Source: JAIVJM01 sp963816985 (GTDB taxonomy: Bacteria > Acidobacteriota > Blastocatellia > Pyrinomonadales > Pyrinomonadaceae). From it: a stretch of DNA of 64,000 nucleotides. Below, piece by piece: positions 1 to 11,994 of the stretch (positions are counted from its first letter, which is position 1; each line of letters starts with the position of its first letter). A program made the position numbers and the translations under genes. Below the pieces are notes generated by a model. The model had not been told where the DNA came from and searched no databases. It saw nothing but the letters and a program-made list of their open reading frames with translations. The stretch covers positions 1,612,001-1,676,000 of the forward strand of contig CAWFMF010000004.1 of NCBI GenBank assembly GCA_963816985.1, given 5' to 3'.

Positions 1-2
1 CC

Positions 3-2375
3 TCCCCGGCGCGTGTGCCGCTCGCGCCGTGCGGGGCGAACTTCATCTTCGCCTCGATTACGGGCAACATCACGGGCTGGGACCCGAACGCCCCGGCGGC
101 GGGCTCGACCACGGCGGTCATCGCCGCGAGCCACCCCGGCCACGTCTACACGGGCCTCGCCATCGCCAACAACGGCTCCGGCAACTTTCTCTACGCCGCC
201 GACTTCGCCAACGGCACGATAGACGTTTATAACTCCTCGTATGCGCTCCAACCCGCCGCCAGCTTCCCCTTCGCCGACCCGACCATCCCGACGACGATGG
301 GGAACACCTTCCACCCCTTTAACATTCAGGCCATCGGCAGCTCGCTCTACGTCGCCTACGCCAAGGTCGGCCCCGGCGGGCTCGACGAAGAGGGTGTCGG
401 CAACGGCTTCGTCCGCCGCTTCAACGCCAACGGCGTCCGCGACCTGACCTTCGGCATCAACAACGGCGCGCTCAACTCGCCGTGGGGCATCACGCAGGCG
501 CCCGCCTCCTTCGGCATCTTCGGCGGCGCGCTCCTCGTCGGCAACTTCGGCGAAGGGAACCCCTCCATCCACGCTTACAACCCGACGACCGGCGCGTTCC
601 TCGGCACGCTTCAGGACGAGAGCGGCAACGGCATCGTGATTGACGAGCTGTGGGACTTGAAGTTCGGCAACGGCGGCAGCGGCGGCGACGTGAACACGCT
701 CTACTTCACCGCCGGCATCGGCGAGGAGGAGCACGGCCTCTTCGGTAAGCTCAACCCGACGACGGCCTCGGCCACCTCGCTCGTCCAGTTGAGCACGGAC
801 GACCTCTCCATCGGCGAGGGCGGCGGCCACATTGATGTCACCGTCACGCGCAACGGCGACGTGTCGGGCTCGGCGACGGTCAACTACGCGACCTTCGACG
901 CGTCGCAGCCCGACCACGCGTCGCAGAAGTCCGACTACGAAATCTCGCTCGGCACGGTGCGCTTCGCGCCCGGCGAGAGCAGCCAGACCTTCCGCGTCCT
1001 CTTAGTGGACGACAACTTCGACGAGGGCGACGAGGTCATTAACATCTACCTCACCAACCCGACGGGCGCGGGCGTCGGCCTCGGCACCCCGAACGTCTCC
1101 GAGTTGACTATCCTCGACAACGACACGGGCGCGCCGGTGACGAACCGGATAGACGAGGCGCAGTTCTTCGTCCGCCAGCACTACCTCGACTTCCTCAACC
1201 GCGAGCCCGATGCAGGCGGTCTCTCGTTCTGGTCGAACCTCATCACCTCCTGCGGCGCGGACACCACCTGCATCAACGCGCGGCGCGTGCAGGTCTCGGC
1301 GGCCTTCTTCCTCTCCATCGAATTTCAGGAGACGGGATTCATCGCGCTGCTCGCCAATCAGGCCGCGTTCGGCTCGCGCCCGCTCTACGGCCAGTTCATG
1401 CGCGACGTGCAGGCCTTGCAGAAAGACTTCGCCTTCGGCGCGCCGGGCTCGGCGGCGATACTGGAAGCCAACAAGCAGCAGTACTTCAACAACTTCGTCA
1501 ACCGACCGGAGTTCGTCTCGAAGTATCCTTCGACCCTGACCAACGAGCAGTACGTTGACAACCTGCTCGCCTCCGCCGGGCTCTCGCCCTCGCAGGTGCG
1601 GCTCTTCGTCGTGCAGATGACGAACTCGCAGGAAGTCCCGCCGACAGTCCCGACGGCTTCGGGCGGCGGCGCGCGCCCGACCTCCTTCGGCACGGCGCGG
1701 CTGCAATTCAACTCCGCGCAGACGGCGATGACGTTCACCGCCAGGGTCAACAACATTGACTTCACCGGCGCGCAGACGCCCGCCGACACGAACGACAACC
1801 TGACCGTGGCGCACATCCACGCGGGCGCGGCGGTCACGCCCGCCGTCAACGGCCCGGTCGTCTGGGGCTTCTTCGGCTCGCCCTTCAACGACAACAACCC
1901 GAACGACCAGCAGATCATCCCGTTCGCCTCCGGCGTCGGCGGCACGATCAACGGCAAGTGGGACGCGCCCGAAGGCAACGGCACGACGCTCGCCGCGCAG
2001 CTCTCGAACCTCCGAGAGGGACGGGCCTACGTCAACTTCCACACCGTGCAGTTCGGCGGCGGCGAGATACGCGGCAACATCCCGGCGGCGGATACGCTCC
2101 GCAACTCGCTCGTCGCGGGCCTGAACGGCGCGACGGAGACGCGCGCCACCGTGCTCCGCAAAGTGGCCGAGGCCGAGGAGTTGAAGGTGCGCGAGTTCAA
2201 CGCCTCCTTCGTGCTGATGGAATACTTCGGCTACCTCCGCCGCGACCCCGACACCGCGGGCTTCAACTTCTGGCTCAACAAGCTGAACGCTGCAAACGGA
2301 GACTTCCTCGCGGCCCAGATGGTTGAGGCCTTCATCACCTCGTTCGAATACCGCCAGCGGTTCGGGCCGAGCTAG
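3..2375 (+). CDS. TIGR03118 / Calx-beta / DUF4214 / CHRD surface protein (5' partial)
   Basis: The reading frame is open to the left edge, so the N-terminus and any signal peptide are missing; the GTG at 15 is only the first internal start codon. Residues about 1-260 match the TIGR03118 beta-propeller-like family (motifs SPWGIT, GNFGEG). A Calx-beta domain follows (about 262-370, ending in ILDND), then a DUF4214 segment (about 375-515, with FLNREPDAGGLSFW), a CHRD domain (about 530-690, VAHIHAG and GGEIRGNI) and a second DUF4214-like segment at the C-terminus (YLRRDPDTAGFNFW). All are typical of secreted or cell-surface proteins. The exact function is unknown. A strong hairpin at 2401-2440 ends the unit. 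Confidence 0.85.
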   Translation, partial: SPARVPLAPCGANFIFASITGNITGWDPNAPAAGSTTAVIAASHPGHVYTGLAIANNGSGNFLYAADFANGTIDVYNSSYALQPAASFPFADPTIPTTMGNTFHPFNIQAIGSSLYVAYAKVGPGGLDEEGVGNGFVRRFNANGVRDLTFGINNGALNSPWGITQAPASFGIFGGALLVGNFGEGNPSIHAYNPTTGAFLGTLQDESGNGIVIDELWDLKFGNGGSGGDVNTLYFTAGIGEEEHGLFGKLNPTTASATSLVQLSTDDLSIGEGGGHIDVTVTRNGDVSGSATVNYATFDASQPDHASQKSDYEISLGTVRFAPGESSQTFRVLLVDDNFDEGDEVINIYLTNPTGAGVGLGTPNVSELTILDNDTGAPVTNRIDEAQFFVRQHYLDFLNREPDAGGLSFWSNLITSCGADTTCINARRVQVSAAFFLSIEFQETGFIALLANQAAFGSRPLYGQFMRDVQALQKDFAFGAPGSAAILEANKQQYFNNFVNRPEFVSKYPSTLTNEQYVDNLLASAGLSPSQVRLFVVQMTNSQEVPPTVPTASGGGARPTSFGTARLQFNSAQTAMTFTARVNNIDFTGAQTPADTNDNLTVAHIHAGAAVTPAVNGPVVWGFFGSPFNDNNPNDQQIIPFASGVGGTINGKWDAPEGNGTTLAAQLSNLREGRAYVNFHTVQFGGGEIRGNIPAADTLRNSLVAGLNGATETRATVLRKVAEAEELKVREFNASFVLMEYFGYLRRDPDTAGFNFWLNKLNAANGDFLAAQMVEAFITSFEYRQRFGPS

Positions 2376-2400
2376 ACTCAACCGACACGCTCTATACAGG

Positions 2401-2440
2401 AAGGCCGCGCCGACTCGTTCACTTGAGTCGGCGCGGCCTT
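2401..2440. terminator. Bidirectional hairpin terminator between convergent genes
   Basis: A perfect 16-bp stem (2401-2416 with 2425-2440) encloses an 8-base loop, between the convergent surface-protein and M16 genes. There is no long T tract on either side, so terminator function is inferred from position and stem strength. Confidence 0.7.
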
Positions 2441-2488
2441 CGGGCTTTCGGGGTCGCGTGATGCGCGAATACTTGACGGGCGTGCGGC

Positions 2489-5380
<2,892 letters not shown>

Positions 5381-5596
5381 GCTCGCTTGGCTCCTTAACT
5401 CTTAGTCTCTCGGCCCGCCCCTGACACGACAAAGCCGCACCCTCGACCGCGTGCGCACCGGACACCTCTCCCGGAGACGCGACGCCAAAATTCTGGAAAC
5501 TGTCGGATGCGGCTTGGAGACATGCTAACAAATCCGAAGGCGTCGAGGGAAATAGGTTCAGCCGCGGGGCGGGCTTCGACCTTGAGTGCGCGGGTT

Positions 5597-5615
5597 TGCT
5601 TTGTAATGCAAAGCA
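5597..5615. promoter_or_regulatory. Palindromic operator-like site 1
   Basis: TGCTTTGTAATGCAAAGCA is a 19-bp inverted repeat ending two bases before the -35 box of the 5655 gene. Its core, CTTTG-TAA-TGCAAAG, matches the palindrome at 6722-6736. The operon encodes a winged-helix protein, so autoregulation through this site is likely. Confidence 0.6.
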
Positions 5616-5616
5616 C

Positions 5617-5645
5617 TTGACAGTTGTGCGGGATGGGTGTATTTT
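5617..5645 (+). promoter_or_regulatory. Sigma70-type promoter, near-leaderless
   Basis: TTGACA (5617-5622), a 17-base spacer and TATTTT (5640-5645). The expected transcription start is near 5652, and the only good start codon of the next gene is ATG 5655, so the mRNA would have almost no leader. Confidence 0.7.
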
Positions 5646-5654
5646 GCTCGCGGC

Positions 5655-6278
5655 ATGGCAGTCGTCCATACATTCAAGAAAACCGAAACAGAGCAGGAAG
5701 CGCCGCCCGCGCTCCACGACCGGGCGATGGATAACCTGCGCTTCATCCGCGAGACGATGGAGCGGGCCTCTTCGTTCACGGCGGTTCCGGGGCGCGGGCA
5801 GTTCGCCATCGGGCTGACGGCGCTCTTCGCGGCGCTCGTCGCCTCGCAGCAGAAGACGAGGGAGGCCTGGCTCGCCGTCTGGTTGACGGAAGCCGCGGTC
5901 TCGCTCGTCATCGCCGGGTGGACGATGCGCCGGAAGGCGAGGGCGGCGGCGATGCCGGTGCTGTCGCAGCCCGGTCGGAAGCTCGTCATCAATCTTTCGC
6001 CGCCGATGTTCGTCGGGGTGCTGCTCACGGTCGTCTTTTACCGGGAGGGGTTGGCGGAGCTTTTGCCCGCGCTGTGGCTCCTGCTCTACGGGACGGGCGT
6101 CGTCACGGGCGGGGCGTTTTCGGTTCGGCCCGTCCCCGTCATGGGGCTCTGCTTCATGTTCCTTGGGGCGGGCGCGCTGTTCCTCCCGGCGGCGTGGGGC
6201 GACGCGCTCTTGGCGGCGGGCTTCGGCCTGCTCCACATCATTTTCGGTTTACACATAGCGAGGAATTACGGTGGCTAA
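5655..6278 (+). CDS. Four- to five-helix membrane protein paired with a regulator
   Basis: A 207-residue protein with a charged N-terminal 40 residues, followed by several hydrophobic segments (about 55-70, 80-95, 115-130, 135-155 and 165-195). I do not recognise a named family. It overlaps the downstream winged-helix regulator gene by eight bases, so the two are translationally coupled; the membrane protein may sense a signal for the regulator or be its target. ATG 5655 was chosen because it follows the consensus promoter directly; an upstream TTG would fall before the predicted transcript start. Confidence 0.75.
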   Translation: MAVVHTFKKTETEQEAPPALHDRAMDNLRFIRETMERASSFTAVPGRGQFAIGLTALFAALVASQQKTREAWLAVWLTEAAVSLVIAGWTMRRKARAAAMPVLSQPGRKLVINLSPPMFVGVLLTVVFYREGLAELLPALWLLLYGTGVVTGGAFSVRPVPVMGLCFMFLGAGALFLPAAWGDALLAAGFGLLHIIFGLHIARNYGG

Positions 6279-6684
6279 ACAGAACGCGCTGGCGAAGGAG
6301 AAGGATGTGTCGAAAGGGGCCGCGACAGGGCCGAGGAATTTACAAGACGCGAAGCGCGCGGCGGGCCGACCCGCGAACGGTCCCGCCAGTACGGCGGAGC
6401 TCGACCGCCTCATTCACGAGCGCGTCCGCCTCGCCATCGTCAGCGCCCTCGCCGTCAACGAATCGCTCACCTTCAACGAACTCAAACAACTCCTCAACAC
6501 CACGGACGGCAACCTGAGCGTCCACGCGCGCAAGCTCGAAGATGCGCAGTACGTCGTCTGTAACAAGTTCTTCGACGGGCGCGTGCCGAAGACGGAGTAC
6601 CGTCTGACGGCTGCGGGAAGGCGAGCCCTCGAAGGTTACCTCAACCACATGGAGTCGGTGATCCGCGCGACGCGCGGGGGATGA
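6271..6684 (+). CDS. Winged-helix transcriptional regulator (HTH_34/ArsR-like)
   Basis: A 137-residue protein starting at GTG 6271, with GAGG seven bases upstream inside the preceding gene. Residues 1-40 are a basic, low-complexity tail. Residues about 45-130 form a winged helix (motifs RLAIVSAL, SLTFNELKQLL, GNLSVHARKLE, PKTEYRLTAAGRRAL), as in the single-domain 'transcriptional regulator' family common in Acidobacteria. Two matching palindromes, one before the operon and one just after this gene, are its probable binding sites. Confidence 0.85.
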   Translation: MAKQNALAKEKDVSKGAATGPRNLQDAKRAAGRPANGPASTAELDRLIHERVRLAIVSALAVNESLTFNELKQLLNTTDGNLSVHARKLEDAQYVVCNKFFDGRVPKTEYRLTAAGRRALEGYLNHMESVIRATRGG

Positions 6685-6721
6685 ATCGGGCAGCGAGGCC
6701 CGATATTTTTTTGCCTTTTAG

Positions 6722-6736
6722 CTTTGCACTGCAAAG
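6722..6736. promoter_or_regulatory. Palindromic operator-like site 2
   Basis: CTTTGCACTGCAAAG is a perfect 7-1-7 inverted repeat in the leader of the 6795 gene. It differs from the core of the site at 5599-5613 at only two positions, both in or near the spacer. Two copies flanking the regulator gene pair suggest one regulator controls both units. Confidence 0.6.
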
Positions 6737-6794
6737 GTCTTTACTCTTGGCCGTGCCGGTCGGCGCGGGAGGAAGAAGGAGGAGGGGAAGGAAG

Positions 6795-7124
6795 ATGAAA
6801 GTTCGAGGGCGGACTCGGAACAGGCATCAGCGGCGGCTCCGGCGGCGGGTGACGTTGAGGCTCACGCTGCTCATGCTCCCGGCGGTCTTCTGGTCGTGCG
6901 TCTTCGCGGCGCTGGCCGGGGTGCGGCCTTTGGAGCGCGCCGTCGAGCGCGTGCCCGACGCCGCGCAGTTGCTCGTGCTGGCGGCGTGCCCGCTGCTCGC
7001 GGCGGCGCTCGGCGTGGAGGCCCTCGCGCGCGGCGAGGCGGGGCGCGGTCGGCGTCCACGCCTGGGCCGACTCACGGTCGCCGCCGGGGTCGCACTCTCT
7101 CTCTTCGCCGTGATGACGGCTTGA
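6795..7124 (+). CDS. Small basic membrane protein, unknown
   Basis: A 109-residue product with a very Arg-rich N-terminus (residues 1-22) and three hydrophobic stretches (about 23-42, 55-75 and 90-108). The start at ATG 6795 is supported by a purine-rich GGAGGGGAAGGAAG just upstream. An earlier in-frame ATG at 6681 overlaps the previous stop codon but would put the operator palindrome inside the coding region. No family recognised. Confidence 0.55.
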   Translation: MKVRGRTRNRHQRRLRRRVTLRLTLLMLPAVFWSCVFAALAGVRPLERAVERVPDAAQLLVLAACPLLAAALGVEALARGEAGRGRRPRLGRLTVAAGVALSLFAVMTA

Positions 7125-7138
7125 AGAGGATTGAACGA

Positions 7139-7167
7139 TTGACTCTTGGGATCAATGAGTAGATAAG
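7139..7167 (+). promoter_or_regulatory. Possible promoter for the DUF4173-like gene
   Basis: TTGACT (7139-7144), a 17-base spacer and GATAAG (7162-7167), about 180 bases before the start codon. The -10 is weak. Confidence 0.35.
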
Positions 7168-7347
7168 CAGGTGAGTCAGTCCGAAGATGGAGGAACAAGT
7201 GCTGAACACGAACGTGAACCTGGAGTCGGTGCCGGGGGCAAAGGGTCTTCTGGGGACGGGGTTCGTGTTGCCGGGTCTTTCCTTTGAAAGAAACGTGAGT
7301 GCTGAGAGTCGAGACGGCCAAGCGGTTCCGAGTGCCGGAGGTGTGTG

Positions 7348-9459
7348 ATGACTGAGAGAACGAAGTTGGGGCTGGGTGTGTTGGAGGCGGCGTTGCTGCT
7401 CGGATTGCTCGGCGACTTGTTGCTGCGCGCGCAGCCGTGGGGGCTGAACGTCTTCCTGTGGGTCGGGGTGCTGGTGGCGGCGTGCTTCGCGCTCGCGCGG
7501 CAGAGGCGTTCGCCGCTCGCCGCCGAGGGGCGTTGGCTTCTGCCCTCGGCGCTCGCGTTCGCGGCGGCGTTCGCGTGGCGCGATTCGGCGACGCTCAAGT
7601 TCCTCGACGCGCTCGCCTTACTCATCCTGCTCGCGCTCTTCACGTTGCGCGCGCGCGGCGGTCGCGTGAGGCTCGCGGGCGTGACGGACTACTTGGTGGC
7701 GGGGTTTGTGTCGGGCGTGAGCGCACTGTTCGGCGGACTCCTCCTGCTCTTCAACGACATCGGCTGGGGCGAGATTCCGCGCAAGGGTTGGTCGAAGCAC
7801 GCGTTCGCGGTGCTGCGAGGTTTAGCCATCGGCGTGCCCGTGGTGCTCCTCTTCGGCGCGCTCTTCGCGGCGGCGGACGCGGTCTACGACGGGCTCATCC
7901 GCAGCACTTTCAACTTCGACGCCGACATCGCTGCCTCGCACGTCCTCGTCTTCCTCGCCTTCGCGTGGCTGAGCGCGGGCTTCCTGCGCACGGCCTTCGT
8001 CGGCGCGGTGTCGGGCAGCGGCCTCCCGGCGCACGTCGCGCTCGGATTCAATGACACTTCCAAGCCGGAGGGCGGAGAGAAACGCGCGGCTTCGACAGCG
8101 ACCGAAGGCGCGGCGGATTTCAAGACCAGATGGGCGACGGACTTTAAGGCCGAGAGCGTGACGCGCGACGCGAAGAGCGCGGACGCGCCGCGAGCGAGCG
8201 TGACGGACTCGAAGCACGACGAAGTGAGAAACACGCCGCCGTCCGTGACTGAAGACGCGCCGCGCTTCGTGACCGAAACTTCGACGCAGACTAACTCGCC
8301 TTCGCCAAACGGCTCCGCTTCGACGGCGACGCCTTCATCAACGACCGCATCTTCAACACCGAACGCTTCTTCTACGTCAACGACGAACGGAACTCCTTCG
8401 TCATCCTCTCCTTCTTCGTCTCCGTCCACGCCGTCCACCCCTTCATTCGCCGAATCGTTGGGGGCGAAGGGCGTCTCGCTCGGCGTCGTCGAGGTGGGCG
8501 TCGTGCTCGGACTGCTGAACGCTCTGTTCCTGAGCTTCGTCGTCGTGCAGTTGCGTTACTTCTTCGGCGGCTCGGAGGTGGTCTTGAGTTCCGCCGACAT
8601 GACTTATGCGGAGTACGCGCGGCGGGGGTTCTTCGAGTTGGCGTGGGTCGCGGCGCTGGTGCTGCCGCTGCTGCTCGGCGTCCACTGGATGCTCAGGAAA
8701 GAGAACCCGGCGCACGAGCGCGTCTTCCGCGTGCTGTCGGGCGGGCTGCTCATTCTGCTCTTCGTCATCATGGCTTCGGCGGTCGGGCGGATGCGCCTCT
8801 ACCAGAGCGAGTACGGGCAGACGGAGCTGCGTTTTTACGTGACGGCGTTCATGGGGTGGCTGGCGGTCGTCTTCGTGTGGTTCGCTTTGACGGTCTTGCG
8901 CGGCGAGCGCGAGCGTTTCGCGTGCGGGGCTCTGGTGGCGGCGGTCGCCATTCTGGGCGCGCTCCACTTCGTCAACCCGAACGCGCACATCGTCCGCACG
9001 AACGCGGCGCTGGCGCGCGAGCGTCGAGTCTTCGACGCGCCTTACGCCACGTCGCTCGGCGCGGACGCTATTCCGGCGCTCCTCGATGCGCTGCCGGAGA
9101 TGCGCCCGCACGAGCGCGCGCAGGTTGCCTCGAACCTCCTCGTCTGGGCCGTCTCAGGAGACTCGGACTGGCGCTCGTGGAACTGGTCGCGCTCACGCGC
9201 GCGGGGCGCGGTCGCCGAGCAGGAGTTGATGCTGCGTGAGTGGGCGAAGCATCTGCCTCCTCCTCCTCCGCCACCGCCGACTCTGCTGAGTGTGTCCACG
9301 GAACCGGCGATGAACTCCGCGACGCAGGCCGCGCCCGTCGGAACGCAGCCCAAGACCGTCGAAGCACAAGGCGCGGTCACGAAGCCCCAAGCCGCCAACA
9401 ACAAGCAGCAGCAAGTGAAGAGCAGCACGCGACGAGCGACGAAGGCCAGACGGCCTTGA
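7348..9459 (+). CDS. DUF4173/DUF4153-like polytopic membrane protein
   Basis: About 703 residues. The N-terminal 230 hold roughly seven hydrophobic helices with the family-like segment around FNDIGWGEIPRKGW. Residues about 235-370 are a hydrophilic linker, first charged and then almost only Ser, Thr, Pro and Asn. A second membrane block (about 380-545) and a soluble C-terminal part with a poly-Pro run (PPPPPPPP near residue 640) follow. ATG 7348 has GGAGG seven bases upstream; a GTG directly before it is the alternative. Family members have no established reaction. Confidence 0.75.
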   Translation: MTERTKLGLGVLEAALLLGLLGDLLLRAQPWGLNVFLWVGVLVAACFALARQRRSPLAAEGRWLLPSALAFAAAFAWRDSATLKFLDALALLILLALFTLRARGGRVRLAGVTDYLVAGFVSGVSALFGGLLLLFNDIGWGEIPRKGWSKHAFAVLRGLAIGVPVVLLFGALFAAADAVYDGLIRSTFNFDADIAASHVLVFLAFAWLSAGFLRTAFVGAVSGSGLPAHVALGFNDTSKPEGGEKRAASTATEGAADFKTRWATDFKAESVTRDAKSADAPRASVTDSKHDEVRNTPPSVTEDAPRFVTETSTQTNSPSPNGSASTATPSSTTASSTPNASSTSTTNGTPSSSSPSSSPSTPSTPSFAESLGAKGVSLGVVEVGVVLGLLNALFLSFVVVQLRYFFGGSEVVLSSADMTYAEYARRGFFELAWVAALVLPLLLGVHWMLRKENPAHERVFRVLSGGLLILLFVIMASAVGRMRLYQSEYGQTELRFYVTAFMGWLAVVFVWFALTVLRGERERFACGALVAAVAILGALHFVNPNAHIVRTNAALARERRVFDAPYATSLGADAIPALLDALPEMRPHERAQVASNLLVWAVSGDSDWRSWNWSRSRARGAVAEQELMLREWAKHLPPPPPPPPTLLSVSTEPAMNSATQAAPVGTQPKTVEAQGAVTKPQAANNKQQQVKSSTRRATKARRP

Positions 9460-9491
9460 ATTACTCTTTCAACTAAAAACCAAAATCAATC

Positions 9492-10094
9492 TCAGCCGCC
9501 GGGGAAGGGACGCACGGTCTTGAGGCGGTTGACGAACTTCTCGGCAATCTTGTTGGGGATTTTCTTGCCGAAGAGGACGGAGCGCGTCTTGCCGCTGGTG
9601 ACGACGAGCAGCGTGCGCGGTTCGAGGACGCTGAAGGTGAAGCGACGGCTGAAGGCTTTGCGCTCGATCTCGATGATGAGGTCGGCCTCGGCGTCGCTCC
9701 GCGTCAGCGTCATGCCCCACGCGCGGAACTCCTTGCGCTTGCGCAGAGAGTCTTCGACCTCCCTGTCGCTGACGAACGCGCTGTGCGAGCGCACGAGGAC
9801 AACGCGCGCCGTCCGCATCAGCGTCGCCGCGTCGGTCACGCGCGGGCGCGCAACCTCTTCGCGTTCGTCGTCGTCCTTGCCCTCGCTCTCGTCCTCGGCG
9901 GGCGTCCGTGTCGGCTGCGGCTGAGTCGTCTGCTCGCGCGGCGGCGGGAGACGAAATTGAGCGCGCGCGCTCATCGCCGTCGAGGCGAGGAAGACGAGCG
10001 CGAGCAGGAGGGCCGGGGCGAGAGAGAGCCGGGCGGCGAAAAGCTTTGCGGGGCGGTGCGCGGACTGAGCACGCGTCGAGAAGAGGGCTTTCAT
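9492..10094 (-). CDS. Secreted protein, unknown
   Basis: A 200-residue protein with a signal peptide (hydrophobic core about residues 24-40, cleavage likely after SARA), a Pro/Gln/acidic low-complexity stretch (50-85) and a globular C-terminal domain with alternating strands (RTARVVLVRSHS, ADLIIEIERKAF, PRTLLVVTSGKTRSVLFG). The domain resembles small periplasmic proteins of unknown role. AGGAG lies eleven bases before ATG. Convergent with the DUF4173-like gene, 32 bases apart. Confidence 0.7.
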   Translation of the reverse strand: MKALFSTRAQSAHRPAKLFAARLSLAPALLLALVFLASTAMSARAQFRLPPPREQTTQPQPTRTPAEDESEGKDDDEREEVARPRVTDAATLMRTARVVLVRSHSAFVSDREVEDSLRKRKEFRAWGMTLTRSDAEADLIIEIERKAFSRRFTFSVLEPRTLLVVTSGKTRSVLFGKKIPNKIAEKFVNRLKTVRPFPGG

Positions 10095-10456
10095 GTTCGT
10101 TTAAATCTCCTGTGAATGATTCGGCGGCGCGCACGGTCTCCGTCTGTTCCGAAAGGTTGGAGACGACAGACGCGCCCATCACCATCCTGCCGGAAGGAGC
10201 GGCGCGGCAGCGCTCTCTCTGTGGCACTTCTTCGATTGTCATAAGCCGCCGGAAGTCTCTCGCCGCGCGCCGCCCCTTGCGGTCTGTAACCAAACCGAAC
10301 CCCTTTCGTTTGACGGATACCGAAACGATACGTGCCTCAGGGCTTTCGTTCGCGCGCGGCGTCTGCGATACTTGAAGGAGTAGTACGGCCTGAGAATTGC
10401 TCAATTACGGCGAGTTGCGGAGACTTGAGACGGACGGAGTTAATTTGAGTTCATTG
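10095..10456. other. Divergent intergenic region
   Basis: The 362 bases separate the divergent secreted-protein and M48 genes and must hold promoters for both. I see no consensus -35/-10 pair, palindrome or hairpin worth naming. Confidence 0.5.
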
Positions 10457-11893
10457 ATGATGAAGGATGGGACGCGGTGGGGTCGTAAGTTTTGGCGGCT
10501 GGCGTTGAGCTTGTGTCTCGCGGCGCAGTTGTCGTGCGGCCTCCTTTCGAGAGACGACGGCGGGGGCGCGGCGGAGGGTCGGCCCGCGCCGCACTTCCGG
10601 CCCGGCTTTAACCTCTTCAGCCTCGAACAGGACGTGGAACTCGGAAGGATGTCGGCGCAGGAGATTTCTCGGCAGGTTCCAATCATGGGCGACGAGCCGA
10701 CGGTGACTTACGTCCGGCAGCTCGGCGCGCGGCTCGCCGCTAAAGCTCCGGGCCACGCCTTCCCGTACCAGTTCGCCGTCGTCGGGACGCGCGACATCAA
10801 CGCCTTCGCTTTGCCGGGCGGCTTCGTCTTCGTCAACGCCGGGGCCATCACGGCGGCGAAGACCGAGGGCGAGCTGGCCGGGGTGATGGCCCACGAAATT
10901 GCGCACGTCGCCTTGCGGCACGGGACGAATCAGGCGTCGAAGGCTTACGTCGCGCAGAAGGGGATAGGGATTCTCGGCTCGGTCTTCGGCGACGGCGAGT
11001 TCGGCGACGCCATCGGCGCTCTCGGCGGCGCGGGCGCGAACATGATCTTCCTCAAGTTCGGTCGCACCGCCGAGACGCAGGCCGACCTCGAAGGCGCGCG
11101 CCTGATGGCCGCCGCCGGTTACGACCCGCGCGACATGGCGACGTTCTTCGAGACGCTCGACGACGCGGGCGGCCAGCGCGCGCCCGAAATGCTCAGCGAC
11201 CACCCAGACCCCGGCAACCGCGTCGCCGCCATCAACGAACTCCGGCCCTCGCTCCAACTGAGCCCGAAGCCGGTGCGCGACTCGCAGGAGTTCAAGCAAA
11301 TCAAGTCGCGCCTCGCGGGCAACAACATCAAGACGGCGAAGGAGCCCGCGCGAGTCGGCCCGCGCGACCCGAACGACAACGAGCCGGGGACGCGCCCCGC
11401 CCCGCCGTCGGGCGAGACGCGCGAGTTCCGCGCGGACGACGGCTCGTTCGCTCTGCGCTACCCGTCGAACTGGGACGCGCTCGGTTTGGAGGGCGACGAC
11501 GCCAACCTCATCTTCGCCCCGAAGGGCGCATACGGTCAGCGGGACGGCGCAGTCTTCGCCACGCACGGCGTCTTCGTCGGGGTCGTCGCGCCGCGCGCCG
11601 AAGACCTCGGCGCAGCCAACGCCGCCTTCGTCCGCCAGCAGATAGAAGCCAACCCGGACTTCCGCCCGCGCCGCGAGCCCGAACGCGTCGAAGCGGCGGG
11701 CCGCGTCTGGTATCGCACGCTCGTCGCCGGGCCTTCAGCCGTCACGGGCGTCGTCGAGCTCGACATCATCTACACCACCGCCACTTCGGACGGTCGCCTC
11801 TTCTACCTCATCACGATGGCCCCCGAAGACGAGTTCCAGACTTACCAGCCGTCCTTCGAGCAGATCATCGCGAGCCTCCGTCTGGGGAGTTAG
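10457..11893 (+). CDS. M48 family zinc metalloprotease, probable lipoprotein
   Basis: A 478-residue protein. An N-terminal hydrophobic segment ends in AAQLSC, so it is probably a lipoprotein although the lipobox is imperfect. The zinc motif HEIAH is at 146-150, with the distal Glu expected in the AETQADLEGARLMAAAGYDP segment. This is the BepA/YfgC-like M48B layout, which handles outer-membrane protein quality control. Residues about 330-478 form an extra C-terminal domain (FALRYPSNWDAL onward) absent from short M48 proteins. Start codon is ATG 10457 or the adjacent 10460. Confidence 0.9.
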   Translation: MMKDGTRWGRKFWRLALSLCLAAQLSCGLLSRDDGGGAAEGRPAPHFRPGFNLFSLEQDVELGRMSAQEISRQVPIMGDEPTVTYVRQLGARLAAKAPGHAFPYQFAVVGTRDINAFALPGGFVFVNAGAITAAKTEGELAGVMAHEIAHVALRHGTNQASKAYVAQKGIGILGSVFGDGEFGDAIGALGGAGANMIFLKFGRTAETQADLEGARLMAAAGYDPRDMATFFETLDDAGGQRAPEMLSDHPDPGNRVAAINELRPSLQLSPKPVRDSQEFKQIKSRLAGNNIKTAKEPARVGPRDPNDNEPGTRPAPPSGETREFRADDGSFALRYPSNWDALGLEGDDANLIFAPKGAYGQRDGAVFATHGVFVGVVAPRAEDLGAANAAFVRQQIEANPDFRPRREPERVEAAGRVWYRTLVAGPSAVTGVVELDIIYTTATSDGRLFYLITMAPEDEFQTYQPSFEQIIASLRLGS

Positions 11894-11895
11894 GC

Positions 11896-11982
11896 GAAGG
11901 CAAAAGGCAAAAGGTAAAAGGCAAAAGTGAAGAGGCTCAACACCTCCTTACTTTTGCCTTTTACCTTTTGCCTTTTGCCTTC
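11896..11982. repeat. Heptamer inverted repeat (AAAAGGC family)
   Basis: Perfect 33-bp arms (11896-11928 with 11950-11982) around a 21-base loop, built from tandem 7-bp words AAAAGGC with one AAAAGGT variant that is preserved in both arms. It lies between convergent genes and could terminate both. Confidence 0.85.
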
Positions 11983-11994
11983 TTCACCCGCCCG

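Noticed and set aside
1002..2381. A 459-codon minus-strand frame opposite the surface protein
   Set aside because: Shadow frame; the plus strand carries the Calx-beta, DUF4214 and CHRD motifs.
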